Below, one piece after another: positions 37,976 to 45,823 of a DNA stretch of 64,000 nt (its first letter is position 1; each line of letters starts with the position of its first letter). The stretch is from an uncultured Prevotellaceae bacterium (GTDB lineage: Bacteria > Bacteroidota > Bacteroidia > Bacteroidales > Bacteroidaceae), in assembly GCA_902767775.1 (NCBI GenBank), contig CACXIP010000004.1, positions 1 through 64,000 on the forward strand, given 5' to 3'. A model generated the notes under the pieces. That model was not told where the DNA came from. It searched no databases and saw only the letters and a list, made by a program, of their open reading frames with translations. The position numbers and the translations under genes were made by a program.

Positions 37976-40063
37976 ATGAAGTTTCTAAGTATAGATAATC
38001 AATCAAGCATAGATGATAAGCCATCTCTCCTGTCGCGGATTACTATTGCCGTCCTCGTCGTGGCAACCACTTTATTAATCGTATACGCGCTGCCACGAAA
38101 GGTTGCTGAGAAGTATGCTTTTGGCGAGGAAATTATAAACAAGCCATGGGCGAACGAGAGAATTATTTCGGATGAGGATTTCCCGGTGTTCAAAAGTGAC
38201 GAGAAGTTGAGGAGGGACAGTGCAGAACTTCGCAAGATCTACAAATGCGCCTACCAAAAGAACATGAATATAGGTGAAACTGCGATAAAAGATTTCAATA
38301 CTGCTGTGGAGAATGACACTACGGGTGTGCTCAAGGTCTATCAGTCTTCGATAGTCAGAATACTTCATTCCATCTACGACAGGGGTATTATGAGCATGGA
38401 GGAGCGCGACAAGGTGCTGCGCGATTTTTCCGACTCCATCATTATCTATACCGACAAATATGGTGTCCCTGAGAATATCAATGACCTGCCCAAGGTGACA
38501 GAATTGTATGACAGGTTGTTTCTTGATGATGAACTGACACAGCACAAGGACGAATTGGAGAAATTCAACCTGAACAATTATGTGAGGCCCAATCTCATTT
38601 ATGAGGAAACGACCAATGAGTCGCGCCTTCGCGACCTCTACAGCGGTATTGCTCCGACTACGGGAAGCGTAAGTGTGAATGAGAAAATCGTTGACCGTGG
38701 AGAGATTGTCAGCGAGGATATTTATCAGAAGATTGACTCATATTACAAGAAAAAAGGTGAGAAAGAAAAAGATGATGATGCCAGTATGCAAAACACGCTT
38801 ATCGGACAGAGTCTTTTTGTCTTACTTTTCGTACTCCTTTATACCTACTACTTGAAGATTTATCGCAATGACTACTTCCAGAAGCCACGCAAACTACTCA
38901 TGCTCTACCTGATGATTGTGGTCTTCTCTCTGATTGTCTCTTTCATGGTGAGAAGGATTCTGCTAAGTGTCTATATCATCCCATTTGCCATTGTGCCTAT
39001 GATAACTCGCGTCTTCCTTGACGCAAGGACTGCGATTATGACGCATGCCACTACAATCATTATAGCCTCGGTGGCAGTCAGCGGACAATATGATTTTGTC
39101 ATTATTGAGATGGCGGCTGGAATAGCAGCCATCTATAAACTTGGCGATATGTCGAAAAGGTCGAATCTGTTCCATGCGGCCATGGCAGCCACTGTATGTG
39201 CATTTGTAGTTTATTATGCATTGGAGGTGATGCAGACAAAGCAGCTTCGTGTAGCCGATGACAGCAGGTTCTTCCATCTCGCCGTCAGCGGCATTTGTCT
39301 GCTGTTGGCTTATCCGCTGATGTATGTTATAGAGAATGCCTTCGGATTCTTGTCGAAAATCACTTTTTACGAACTTTCCGACACCAATCAGCCGTTACTG
39401 AGGGCGCTGAGCGAGAAGGCACCCGGCACCTTTGCCCATTCCACCACGGTGGGAAACCTTGCTGCTGAGATAGCAAAGCGTATCGGAGCTGACCCATTGC
39501 TTGTCAGGACGGGGGCACTCTACCATGATGTCGGTAAAATGGAGAATCCGGCATTCTTTGTGGAGAATCAGGCTGGATTCAGTCCGCACAGCAGGCTCAC
39601 AGAAAAGGAAAGCGCGAAAGTCATCATCGGACATGTGGAAAAAGGTCTGAAGCTTGCAGAAAAAAGTGGTTTGCCCGATGTCATCAAGGGATTCATCGTC
39701 TCTCATCACGGAAAAGGTATGACTAATTATTTCTATGTGAAATACAAGAATGCGCATCCGAAAGAGGAGGTGGATCCAGCTTTATTCTCTTATCCGGGTC
39801 CCAATCCAGAGACCAAGGAGCAAGCTATCCTTATGATGGCAGACACTGTTGAGGCTGCTTCAAAATCGCTTGATGAATATACCGATGAAACTATCAGTAA
39901 GTTGGTCAATGAACTGATAGATAGGCAGGTGAATGAAGGGTTCTACCATGACTGCCCCATTACCTTCCATGATATTGCTGTGGCGAAGCAGGTGCTCATT
40001 GAACGGCTCAAGAGCATCTACCATACCCGTGTCAAATACCCTGAAGAGCAAAAACCGCAATAA
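37976..40063 (+). CDS. pgpH: 7TM-HD family membrane protein, putative cyclic-di-AMP phosphodiesterase
   Basis: This 695-residue protein has an N-terminal transmembrane helix (about residues 20-42), a long extracytoplasmic part to about 260, a block of some seven transmembrane helices (about 270-460), and a C-terminal HD domain (HSTTVGNLAAEIAKRI, GALYHDVGKMENPAFF, HHGKGMTNYFY). This is the layout of the 7TMR-HDED/PgpH family, which in Listeria degrades cyclic di-AMP. The HD metal-binding residues are intact. Substrate here is inferred from the family. Confidence 0.88.
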   Translation: MKFLSIDNQSSIDDKPSLLSRITIAVLVVATTLLIVYALPRKVAEKYAFGEEIINKPWANERIISDEDFPVFKSDEKLRRDSAELRKIYKCAYQKNMNIGETAIKDFNTAVENDTTGVLKVYQSSIVRILHSIYDRGIMSMEERDKVLRDFSDSIIIYTDKYGVPENINDLPKVTELYDRLFLDDELTQHKDELEKFNLNNYVRPNLIYEETTNESRLRDLYSGIAPTTGSVSVNEKIVDRGEIVSEDIYQKIDSYYKKKGEKEKDDDASMQNTLIGQSLFVLLFVLLYTYYLKIYRNDYFQKPRKLLMLYLMIVVFSLIVSFMVRRILLSVYIIPFAIVPMITRVFLDARTAIMTHATTIIIASVAVSGQYDFVIIEMAAGIAAIYKLGDMSKRSNLFHAAMAATVCAFVVYYALEVMQTKQLRVADDSRFFHLAVSGICLLLAYPLMYVIENAFGFLSKITFYELSDTNQPLLRALSEKAPGTFAHSTTVGNLAAEIAKRIGADPLLVRTGALYHDVGKMENPAFFVENQAGFSPHSRLTEKESAKVIIGHVEKGLKLAEKSGLPDVIKGFIVSHHGKGMTNYFYVKYKNAHPKEEVDPALFSYPGPNPETKEQAILMMADTVEAASKSLDEYTDETISKLVNELIDRQVNEGFYHDCPITFHDIAVAKQVLIERLKSIYHTRVKYPEEQKPQ

Positions 40064-40080
40064 GTTTGTAGCGTAAGCAT

Positions 40081-41109
40081 ATGAGCATTTTTATCATCTT
40101 GGACAGACCTTCACATGCTAATGACAAGAAATGGCTTGTCGATGCCATGGAGAAGGCGATGATTCGTGAGGATACCCCAACCATACCCATCTATTCCTCG
40201 TTTGTCACCTCTGTTGCTTATAGGAGAGGATTGTGGGGAAAACTCAGGGTAGTATGTGAGTATTTGCGTATGAGTGTGAGGTTCCTCAGACAGTCACGCA
40301 AGGGAGATGTGGCGATATGCTGGACACCATTGATGACATACATCTTGTATTTGCTGATGCGCTGTAGCATGGCAAATAGGAAAATCGTGTCTCTGAATTG
40401 GTTGCATCCGTCACCAGGCAGGCTGATAAAATGGGTGGAGCGGAAAATCGTATCCGACCCCAGGGTACGGGCAGTTGTCAACACGCCTGCGACCATCGAT
40501 TTGTTTGTGTCTGCTTTGGGTGTCAGCAGGCCTGATGCCTTCCGTTGCATCCCTGATGTCTACGACACCAGGATACCTTTTAATAAAAATGTCAGTCCGC
40601 ATTTCGGCAGCCATTTCTTCACCGGAGGGATGAACAACAGGGACTGGGGGTTGGTCGTCGGTCTGGCAAAGGCCTTCCCACACCAGTCTTTCGTATGCTG
40701 TGCCCTAAAGGAAGATTTCTTTTCCTGTGTGGGTGATATTCCCGACAATATGAAGGTGATGTTTGACGTACCGTCTACGGAGTATTATCGTCTGCTGTCG
40801 GAGGCTTTTGCTGTTTTGCTGCCATTGCGGAGCAAACGGGCAAGCGGACTGATCAACATCATCCGGGCAGCACAGGAGGGCGTTTTGTGCCTGACTACCT
40901 CAATACCTGCTACGGAACAGTATTATGGTGAGGAGGTGAGGGATTTGCTCATGCCTTTCGATGCGTCTTCATGGGAAGAAAAGCTAAGGCAGATTTTGGC
41001 TTTTTCTGAAGATGCTTATATCAGCAAATGCCGCAGTTATTCCTCGTATATAGAGAAGGAATTCTCTCCCGAAAATGCTGTTGTGAAGATAATTGATGCT
41101 ATACCATAG
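40081..41109 (+). CDS. Glycosyltransferase-like protein
   Basis: This 342-residue protein has a GT-B-type layout: an N-terminal part with ISRVEF-independent segments such as CWTPLMTYILYLLMRC, and a C-terminal half with PDVYDTRIPFNK, FFTGGMNNRDWGLVVGLAKAF, and LLPLRSKRASGLINIIRAAQ, the place where GT4 enzymes bind the sugar nucleotide. It begins 17 bp after the 7TM-HD gene and should share its transcript. It is separate from the polysaccharide cluster at 48-64 kb. Donor and acceptor unknown. Confidence 0.7.
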   Translation: MSIFIILDRPSHANDKKWLVDAMEKAMIREDTPTIPIYSSFVTSVAYRRGLWGKLRVVCEYLRMSVRFLRQSRKGDVAICWTPLMTYILYLLMRCSMANRKIVSLNWLHPSPGRLIKWVERKIVSDPRVRAVVNTPATIDLFVSALGVSRPDAFRCIPDVYDTRIPFNKNVSPHFGSHFFTGGMNNRDWGLVVGLAKAFPHQSFVCCALKEDFFSCVGDIPDNMKVMFDVPSTEYYRLLSEAFAVLLPLRSKRASGLINIIRAAQEGVLCLTTSIPATEQYYGEEVRDLLMPFDASSWEEKLRQILAFSEDAYISKCRSYSSYIEKEFSPENAVVKIIDAIP

Positions 41110-41166
41110 ATGTTAATTAATGCTAAATAATAGGTGATAGTATAGGGAAAATTTGAACAATTTATT

Positions 41167-41174
41167 TACCTTTG
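41167..41174 (+). promoter_or_regulatory. -7 promoter box (TACCTTTG) of the FadL-like gene
   Basis: TACCTTTG lies 30 bp before the ATG at 41204 and matches TAnnTTTG. Confidence 0.6.
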
Positions 41175-41203
41175 CAAACAATTTTCAACCAACAATAATT
41201 AAA

Positions 41204-42850
41204 ATGTGTAAAAAAAGATGGTTTGGAATGGCTTTGGCCATTCTTGTTTTCAGGACATCATTCGCAGGTGGTATTCTCACCAACACCAATCAAAGTGTTT
41301 ATTTTCTTCGCAATCCGGCGCGTGATGCGGCTATCGGACTTGACGGCGTTTATTCCAATCCGGCAGGTGTGGCGTTCCTCAATGACGGTTTTCACCTGGG
41401 ATTCAACTGGCAGTATGCCCATCAAACCCGCACCATCCGTTCGGTAAGTCCATTGTATACTATCGGATATAAGAACAACGGACTTGATACCAAGACCTTT
41501 GAAGGAGTGGCAAATGCTCCTTTCATCCCTTCGCTGCAGGCAGCATACAACAAAAATAATTGGAGTTTCCAATTCAATTTCTCGGTGCCTGGTGGTGGTG
41601 GCCAGTGTGAGTTTGACAAAGGACTGGGTTCGTTTGAAACTGTTGTCGGCGCCATAGCCAACCGTCTGATGTTTGTGTCCAACTCCCTTAACTCGCAGAT
41701 TTCATCGTTGGGGGTCAGTGTTCCTTCGGTGACGGGATATGATGTCGACGGCTATATGCGCGGAAAGCAATATTATTTTGGAGTTCAGTTGGGTACCGCC
41801 TATAAGTTTAATGAGCATCTCTCGGTATATGGCGGATTGCGTCTGCTCTACGGAAGCGCATCGTATGAGGCACGTCTCAACAATATAAGGGTGATGAATG
41901 GCGACACAGGCCTTTCTCTGCCCGAGTATTTTGAGGGAGTGATTAAGGGCGTGACAGCTGCCAAGTCGGCATTGGCAGGTCTCAGTACACAAGTACAGGA
42001 TGGCATCACGCAGTATGTAAACGGTTATATGGCTGCCGGAATGACTCGTGAGCAGGCCATGCAGACCCCAGAAGTGCAGGCACTCACTCAGAAAGGACAA
42101 CAGCTGCAGGCTGCAGGACAACGACTGCAGGGGGTCAGCGATGAGGTGACTGCCAATGCGGAAACCCTTGCTCCCTATTCAAATGGAGTCAATTTGATGT
42201 CTGACCAGACTGGTTGGGGCATTGCTCCCATCATCGGTATTGACTACAAGACCGAAAAATTCAATCTTGCCGCCAAATATGAGTTCAGAACCCGTATGCG
42301 CATGAAGAACAAATCGTCGCTGAAGGAAGCTACGGTCATTGCTGCCACCAACAAGTTTGTGGATGGAACGGAGGTGCCCGAGGACGCGCCTGCCCAACTT
42401 TCTGTCGGAGCACAATGGTCGGTCACTCCCGATGTGAGGCTCAACCTTGGCTATCATCATTTCTACGATACTCATGCTCATTGGTATGAGCATACAGAGA
42501 AACTGCTTGATGGAGGCACCAACGAATATTTGGCTGGTGCTGAGTGGGACATCACCAAGAAATTGCAGGTTAGCGGTGGTGCGCAGATTACCCGATATCA
42601 GTTGACGGATGACTATATGAACGACATGTCGTTTGTTGTCAATTCCTGGTCGTTTGGCGTAGGCTTGGGTTATCAGGTCAGCGACAAGGTGAAACTCAAT
42701 GCCGCTTATTTCCAGACTAACTACAGCGACTACGACAAGGTCACGCCCGAACGTACCATGGCAGGCCTGGGACTCACCATGCCTGAGCAGAAAGAGACAT
42801 TCACCCGTACCAACCGCGTGTTGGGAGTTGGTGTGGAAGTGAATTTTTAG
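41204..42850 (+). CDS. OMPP1/FadL/TodX-family outer-membrane transporter
   Basis: This 548-residue protein has a signal peptide (MCKKRWFGMALAILVFRTSF, cleaved after FAG). The mature protein begins GILTNTNQSVYFLRNPARDAA, and has GLDGVYSNPAGVAFL, the NPAG motif typical of FadL-like long-chain fatty-acid or hydrophobe channels. A predicted beta-barrel with many aromatic strands and a helical insert (VQDGITQYVNGYMAAGMTRE, about residues 265-320) follow, ending in Phe (VEVNF). ATG 41204 is favoured since the longer frame from 41153 overlaps the promoter box. Confidence 0.88.
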   Translation: MCKKRWFGMALAILVFRTSFAGGILTNTNQSVYFLRNPARDAAIGLDGVYSNPAGVAFLNDGFHLGFNWQYAHQTRTIRSVSPLYTIGYKNNGLDTKTFEGVANAPFIPSLQAAYNKNNWSFQFNFSVPGGGGQCEFDKGLGSFETVVGAIANRLMFVSNSLNSQISSLGVSVPSVTGYDVDGYMRGKQYYFGVQLGTAYKFNEHLSVYGGLRLLYGSASYEARLNNIRVMNGDTGLSLPEYFEGVIKGVTAAKSALAGLSTQVQDGITQYVNGYMAAGMTREQAMQTPEVQALTQKGQQLQAAGQRLQGVSDEVTANAETLAPYSNGVNLMSDQTGWGIAPIIGIDYKTEKFNLAAKYEFRTRMRMKNKSSLKEATVIAATNKFVDGTEVPEDAPAQLSVGAQWSVTPDVRLNLGYHHFYDTHAHWYEHTEKLLDGGTNEYLAGAEWDITKKLQVSGGAQITRYQLTDDYMNDMSFVVNSWSFGVGLGYQVSDKVKLNAAYFQTNYSDYDKVTPERTMAGLGLTMPEQKETFTRTNRVLGVGVEVNF

Positions 42851-42862
42851 GAATTGGTGATT

Positions 42863-43264
42863 TTACTCATCAGAGGGATTGATGCGGCGTTGGATACTTC
42901 TGATTTTGTCGGCACGCGCCAGTGAGAAGATGCCGCTGTTGTGGTCGATGATTTCGAAAAGTGTCAGGGCGCGCTGCAGCAATCCCATATTGATGGGGTA
43001 GGTGCGCCATTCCGCCTCAGCATAATACAGTTCGGCAAGCATCTCCAGCCGTTGGTAGCGCTGCTCTTCAGGATAGTGCTGTAGGATATGCTCGATGGCA
43101 TCTTCTGGTGTCGCATTCTGGTAGAATTCATACGAACCGAGGTATTGTTCATACATCTCGTGTATGGCCTTGCTTCGGTCTTCGATTTCCTTTTTCTCAA
43201 GTGCCCTTGCCAATGCAGCGAAGAATTCGCGGATGACGCGGATGAAATAGTCTTGTTGTATCAT
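42863..43264 (-). CDS. Conserved helical protein of unknown function
   Basis: This 133-residue protein begins MIQQDYFIRVIREFFAALAR and is all-helical with TPR-like character (YQRLEMLAELYYAEAEWRTY, GLLQRALTLFEIIDHNSG). It resembles small DUF6483-like proteins, but I am not sure of that. It lies 10 bp after the SF1 helicase and could be co-transcribed. It converges on the FadL-like gene with 12 bp between the stops. No catalytic motif is seen. Confidence 0.6.
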   Translation of the reverse strand: MIQQDYFIRVIREFFAALARALEKKEIEDRSKAIHEMYEQYLGSYEFYQNATPEDAIEHILQHYPEEQRYQRLEMLAELYYAEAEWRTYPINMGLLQRALTLFEIIDHNSGIFSLARADKIRSIQRRINPSDE

Positions 43265-43274
43265 GTCTGATGGT

Positions 43275-45161
43275 TTATTCTGAGGATGATGCCGACTCCA
43301 CGTATTGGTATAGTTGTCGATAGAAAGGATGGTGCCCCATTGTGGACGAGTCGCCGATGATGATGAGTTTCATTCGTGCACGGGTGATGGCCACGTTCAT
43401 GCGACGCAGGTCTCGCAGAAAGCCTATCTGCCCCTCCTTGTTGGACCTGACGAGCGAGATGATGATGATATCGCGCTCCTGTCCCTGAAATCCATCAACG
43501 GTATTGATGCTGATGAGGTGGCGGTAGGGCTTGAAGAATGCATGTTGTCCGACGAGTCGGCGCAGCAACTGTACTTGTGCCCGATAAGGTGAGATGATGC
43601 CCACGTCGATGTGTTCATCGAGGATGCGCTGTCGCCCAATTTTGCTGAAGTAACTCTCAAGGGTGCTGACGGTGAGTGCCGCCTCTTCGCGGTTGATGCG
43701 CCCAAAAGACTCTCCGATAAACTCCTCTTGGCTGTCCATGTCCGATGTGTCAATCCATGTCATCGGGTGGTCATAGTCAAGGATGCCTCGATATTTGATT
43801 TGCGGTGCGCTCTCCACTTTCCCGCCATAGAAATAGTCGGATGAGAAACGCATGATTTGTTCGTTCATGCGATATTGCACCCGCAGCATAGCCACTACTT
43901 CAGGCTTGTTCTCCACAATGCGCTCCATGAGCGTTTTGGCCAACCCTCCCTTGAGGGCAGCCAGACTTTTGACAGTGGGTGGCAGTTGACAATGGTCGCC
44001 GGCAAAAATCACTCGGTTGGCCTTGCGTATGGCTATCCAACAGGCTGCCTCAAGTGCTTGAGCCGCCTCGTCAATGAACAGGGTGGAGTAGTGCTGTCCG
44101 TCGAGCAAACGGTTGGCTGCCCCAGCAAGTGTGGAGGCGATGACATGTGCCTCGTTGAAAAGCTGGCTCTGGATGCGGAGTTCCAGTTCTGTGGCACGTG
44201 ACTGCAGACGGTCCATCGCTTGATGATAGTTGTGCTTTTTCGGACGCTGTTTTCGCAGTTCCCGGATGGCACAACGTACTGCCCATAGGTCTGGATAGTC
44301 GGGGTGTGACTCAAAGCGTCGCTCATAGGTGAACGACAGCATTTTGTCGTTGACACGTGTGGGGTTGCCGATGCGAAGCACATGAATGCCGCGGTCGGTC
44401 AGCTGTTCGGAAATCCAGTCAACAGCCATGTTGCTTTGTGCGCATACCAAAACCTGGCTCTCACGACGCAGTGTTTCATTGATAGCCTCCACGAGTGTGG
44501 TGGTCTTGCCTGTGCCGGGAGGGCCATGAACTACCATGACATCTTTTGCCCTCAGCACATTGTTGACCGCCTTTTCCTGTGTGGGGTTGAGCCAAGGGAG
44601 CCGAACGGTGGAAAAAGAGAATGCAGATGCTGGTGTGCGTGAGTAGAAAAGGTTGCGCAGATAGGCGAGGCGGTTGTCTCGGGCGTTCATCACCCTGTCA
44701 AGTGCTTCGAACATCAGACGGTAGGTGGTCTCGTCGAAGAACAGTTGCACACCGATATGTTCGCCATGCTGTACCTCAGTAGCGGTCGCCGTGTCGCCAA
44801 CAATCACCACCATGCGGTTGCCGTCGGCATAGTTCACCATGCAGGTCTGCTTGAAATAGTTGATTTTTGTTTCTCCCTGTCCGTTCTCTGTCATGCGGAA
44901 GAAGCAAACAGGCCTTCCGTATTCGAAATTGTGCTCAATGTCAGTGTCCTGGGTGCGGTAGATTTCCATCACCAACTGATTGAGTGAGTTGTAGTAGGTC
45001 ACGCCACCCCTGATGGGATACCATGCGTCGCCTCGCTTCACTTTGCGCTGAAGGCCTATCGCTTCCGTCTGTCGGCGGTAGGCTTCACGCTCGGTGGCGT
45101 ATTCTATCTCGAGCAACAGCCGTTGCTGGCGAAGTGAAAGGAGGGCTTGGCTGTCAGGCAT
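43275..45161 (-). CDS. SF1B helicase, UPF1/IGHMBP2-like
   Basis: This 628-residue protein has Walker A HGPPGTGKTTTLVEAI (about residue 210), motif II FIDEAAQALEAA, GDHCQLPPTV (motif III), and at the C-terminus QGQERDIIIISLVRSN and MNVAITRARMKLIIIGD. That fits the SF1B DNA/RNA helicase group of IGHMBP2/Upf1 type. The N-terminal part is an OB/barrel-like domain (YYNSLNQLVMEIYRTQD). ATG 45161 (MPDSQALLSLRQQRLL) is preferred because the upstream frame (to 45263) lies over the neighbour gene's end and a 9-bp repeat. Confidence 0.88.
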   Translation of the reverse strand: MPDSQALLSLRQQRLLLEIEYATEREAYRRQTEAIGLQRKVKRGDAWYPIRGGVTYYNSLNQLVMEIYRTQDTDIEHNFEYGRPVCFFRMTENGQGETKINYFKQTCMVNYADGNRMVVIVGDTATATEVQHGEHIGVQLFFDETTYRLMFEALDRVMNARDNRLAYLRNLFYSRTPASAFSFSTVRLPWLNPTQEKAVNNVLRAKDVMVVHGPPGTGKTTTLVEAINETLRRESQVLVCAQSNMAVDWISEQLTDRGIHVLRIGNPTRVNDKMLSFTYERRFESHPDYPDLWAVRCAIRELRKQRPKKHNYHQAMDRLQSRATELELRIQSQLFNEAHVIASTLAGAANRLLDGQHYSTLFIDEAAQALEAACWIAIRKANRVIFAGDHCQLPPTVKSLAALKGGLAKTLMERIVENKPEVVAMLRVQYRMNEQIMRFSSDYFYGGKVESAPQIKYRGILDYDHPMTWIDTSDMDSQEEFIGESFGRINREEAALTVSTLESYFSKIGRQRILDEHIDVGIISPYRAQVQLLRRLVGQHAFFKPYRHLISINTVDGFQGQERDIIIISLVRSNKEGQIGFLRDLRRMNVAITRARMKLIIIGDSSTMGHHPFYRQLYQYVESASSSE

Positions 45162-45177
45162 TAGTGGCGTTTTTTGT

Positions 45178-45200
45178 TGGACAAGTCGGACGGGTTGGAC
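45178..45200 (-). repeat. 9-bp repeat, TCYGACRRG family (reverse)
   Basis: TGGACAAG, TCGGACGGG, TTGGAC at 9-bp spacing, in the gap between the YiiX-like gene and the helicase gene. Nearly identical to the array at 21216-21243. Confidence 0.7.
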
Positions 45201-45823
45201 TATTTGAATTCGTAGATGGGTTGGACGTATGGTGAATGATAGATGTCGGAAGGCAACCAGCATGTGCAGCCCATGCCAGGCAGGTTGAAAGTATGTGCCG
45301 GGGGACCGGTGAGTTCTATCCCAGCCTTACGGTAGCATTCCATCACCAGTTGGGTGCAGTACATACGGGTGGTGTCGCTGTCGTCGTATTGATGGTCGAA
45401 GAGAACCTTTCTGTGGTAGATGGCCATGGCTGCATCAGCCGCTGTGCGAGCAGCAACGGAGTCGGTGGGGCGGCACACCTCGCCTAATGAGGCATTGATT
45501 GTGGAGAAAAATTTTGCTGCGGGCTCCATCTTTACGCGGTCTGGGTCTCCCTCGTAATCGGGCTCTCCAGGAACAGCATGCACCACCATAATATATCCAG
45601 CAGAATCAGTCACTATTCCGATATGTGAGAAACGGCCTCCATGGTCGGCTACCAGTACGGCATGACTGGTCAATCCTGTTCCCCTGCGGAATACGAGGTC
45701 TCCGGCGCGCAGATGGCAACTGTCGGGGAGCAGGGTGTGCTCTTCCTCGACCGTCTTGTCGGTGCACGTTGCCATCGGGAAGACAAGAGCTAACAGTGTC
45801 AGATATGGCAGCAATCGTCTCAT
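45200..45823 (-). CDS. YiiX/YebB-like permuted papain-fold lipoprotein hydrolase
   Basis: This 207-residue lipoprotein starts MRRLLPYLTLLALVFPMATC (lipobox MATC). The rest fits the DUF830/YiiX group of permuted NlpC/P60 enzymes: RAGDLVFRRGTGLTSHAVLV, FSHIGIV (His), VHAVPGEPDYEGD, and YCTQLVMECYRKAG (Cys). In this family His and Cys form the active site on amide or ester substrates. The gene overlaps the stop of the glycosidase by 4 bp. Confidence 0.82.
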   Translation of the reverse strand: MRRLLPYLTLLALVFPMATCTDKTVEEEHTLLPDSCHLRAGDLVFRRGTGLTSHAVLVADHGGRFSHIGIVTDSAGYIMVVHAVPGEPDYEGDPDRVKMEPAAKFFSTINASLGEVCRPTDSVAARTAADAAMAIYHRKVLFDHQYDDSDTTRMYCTQLVMECYRKAGIELTGPPAHTFNLPGMGCTCWLPSDIYHSPYVQPIYEFK

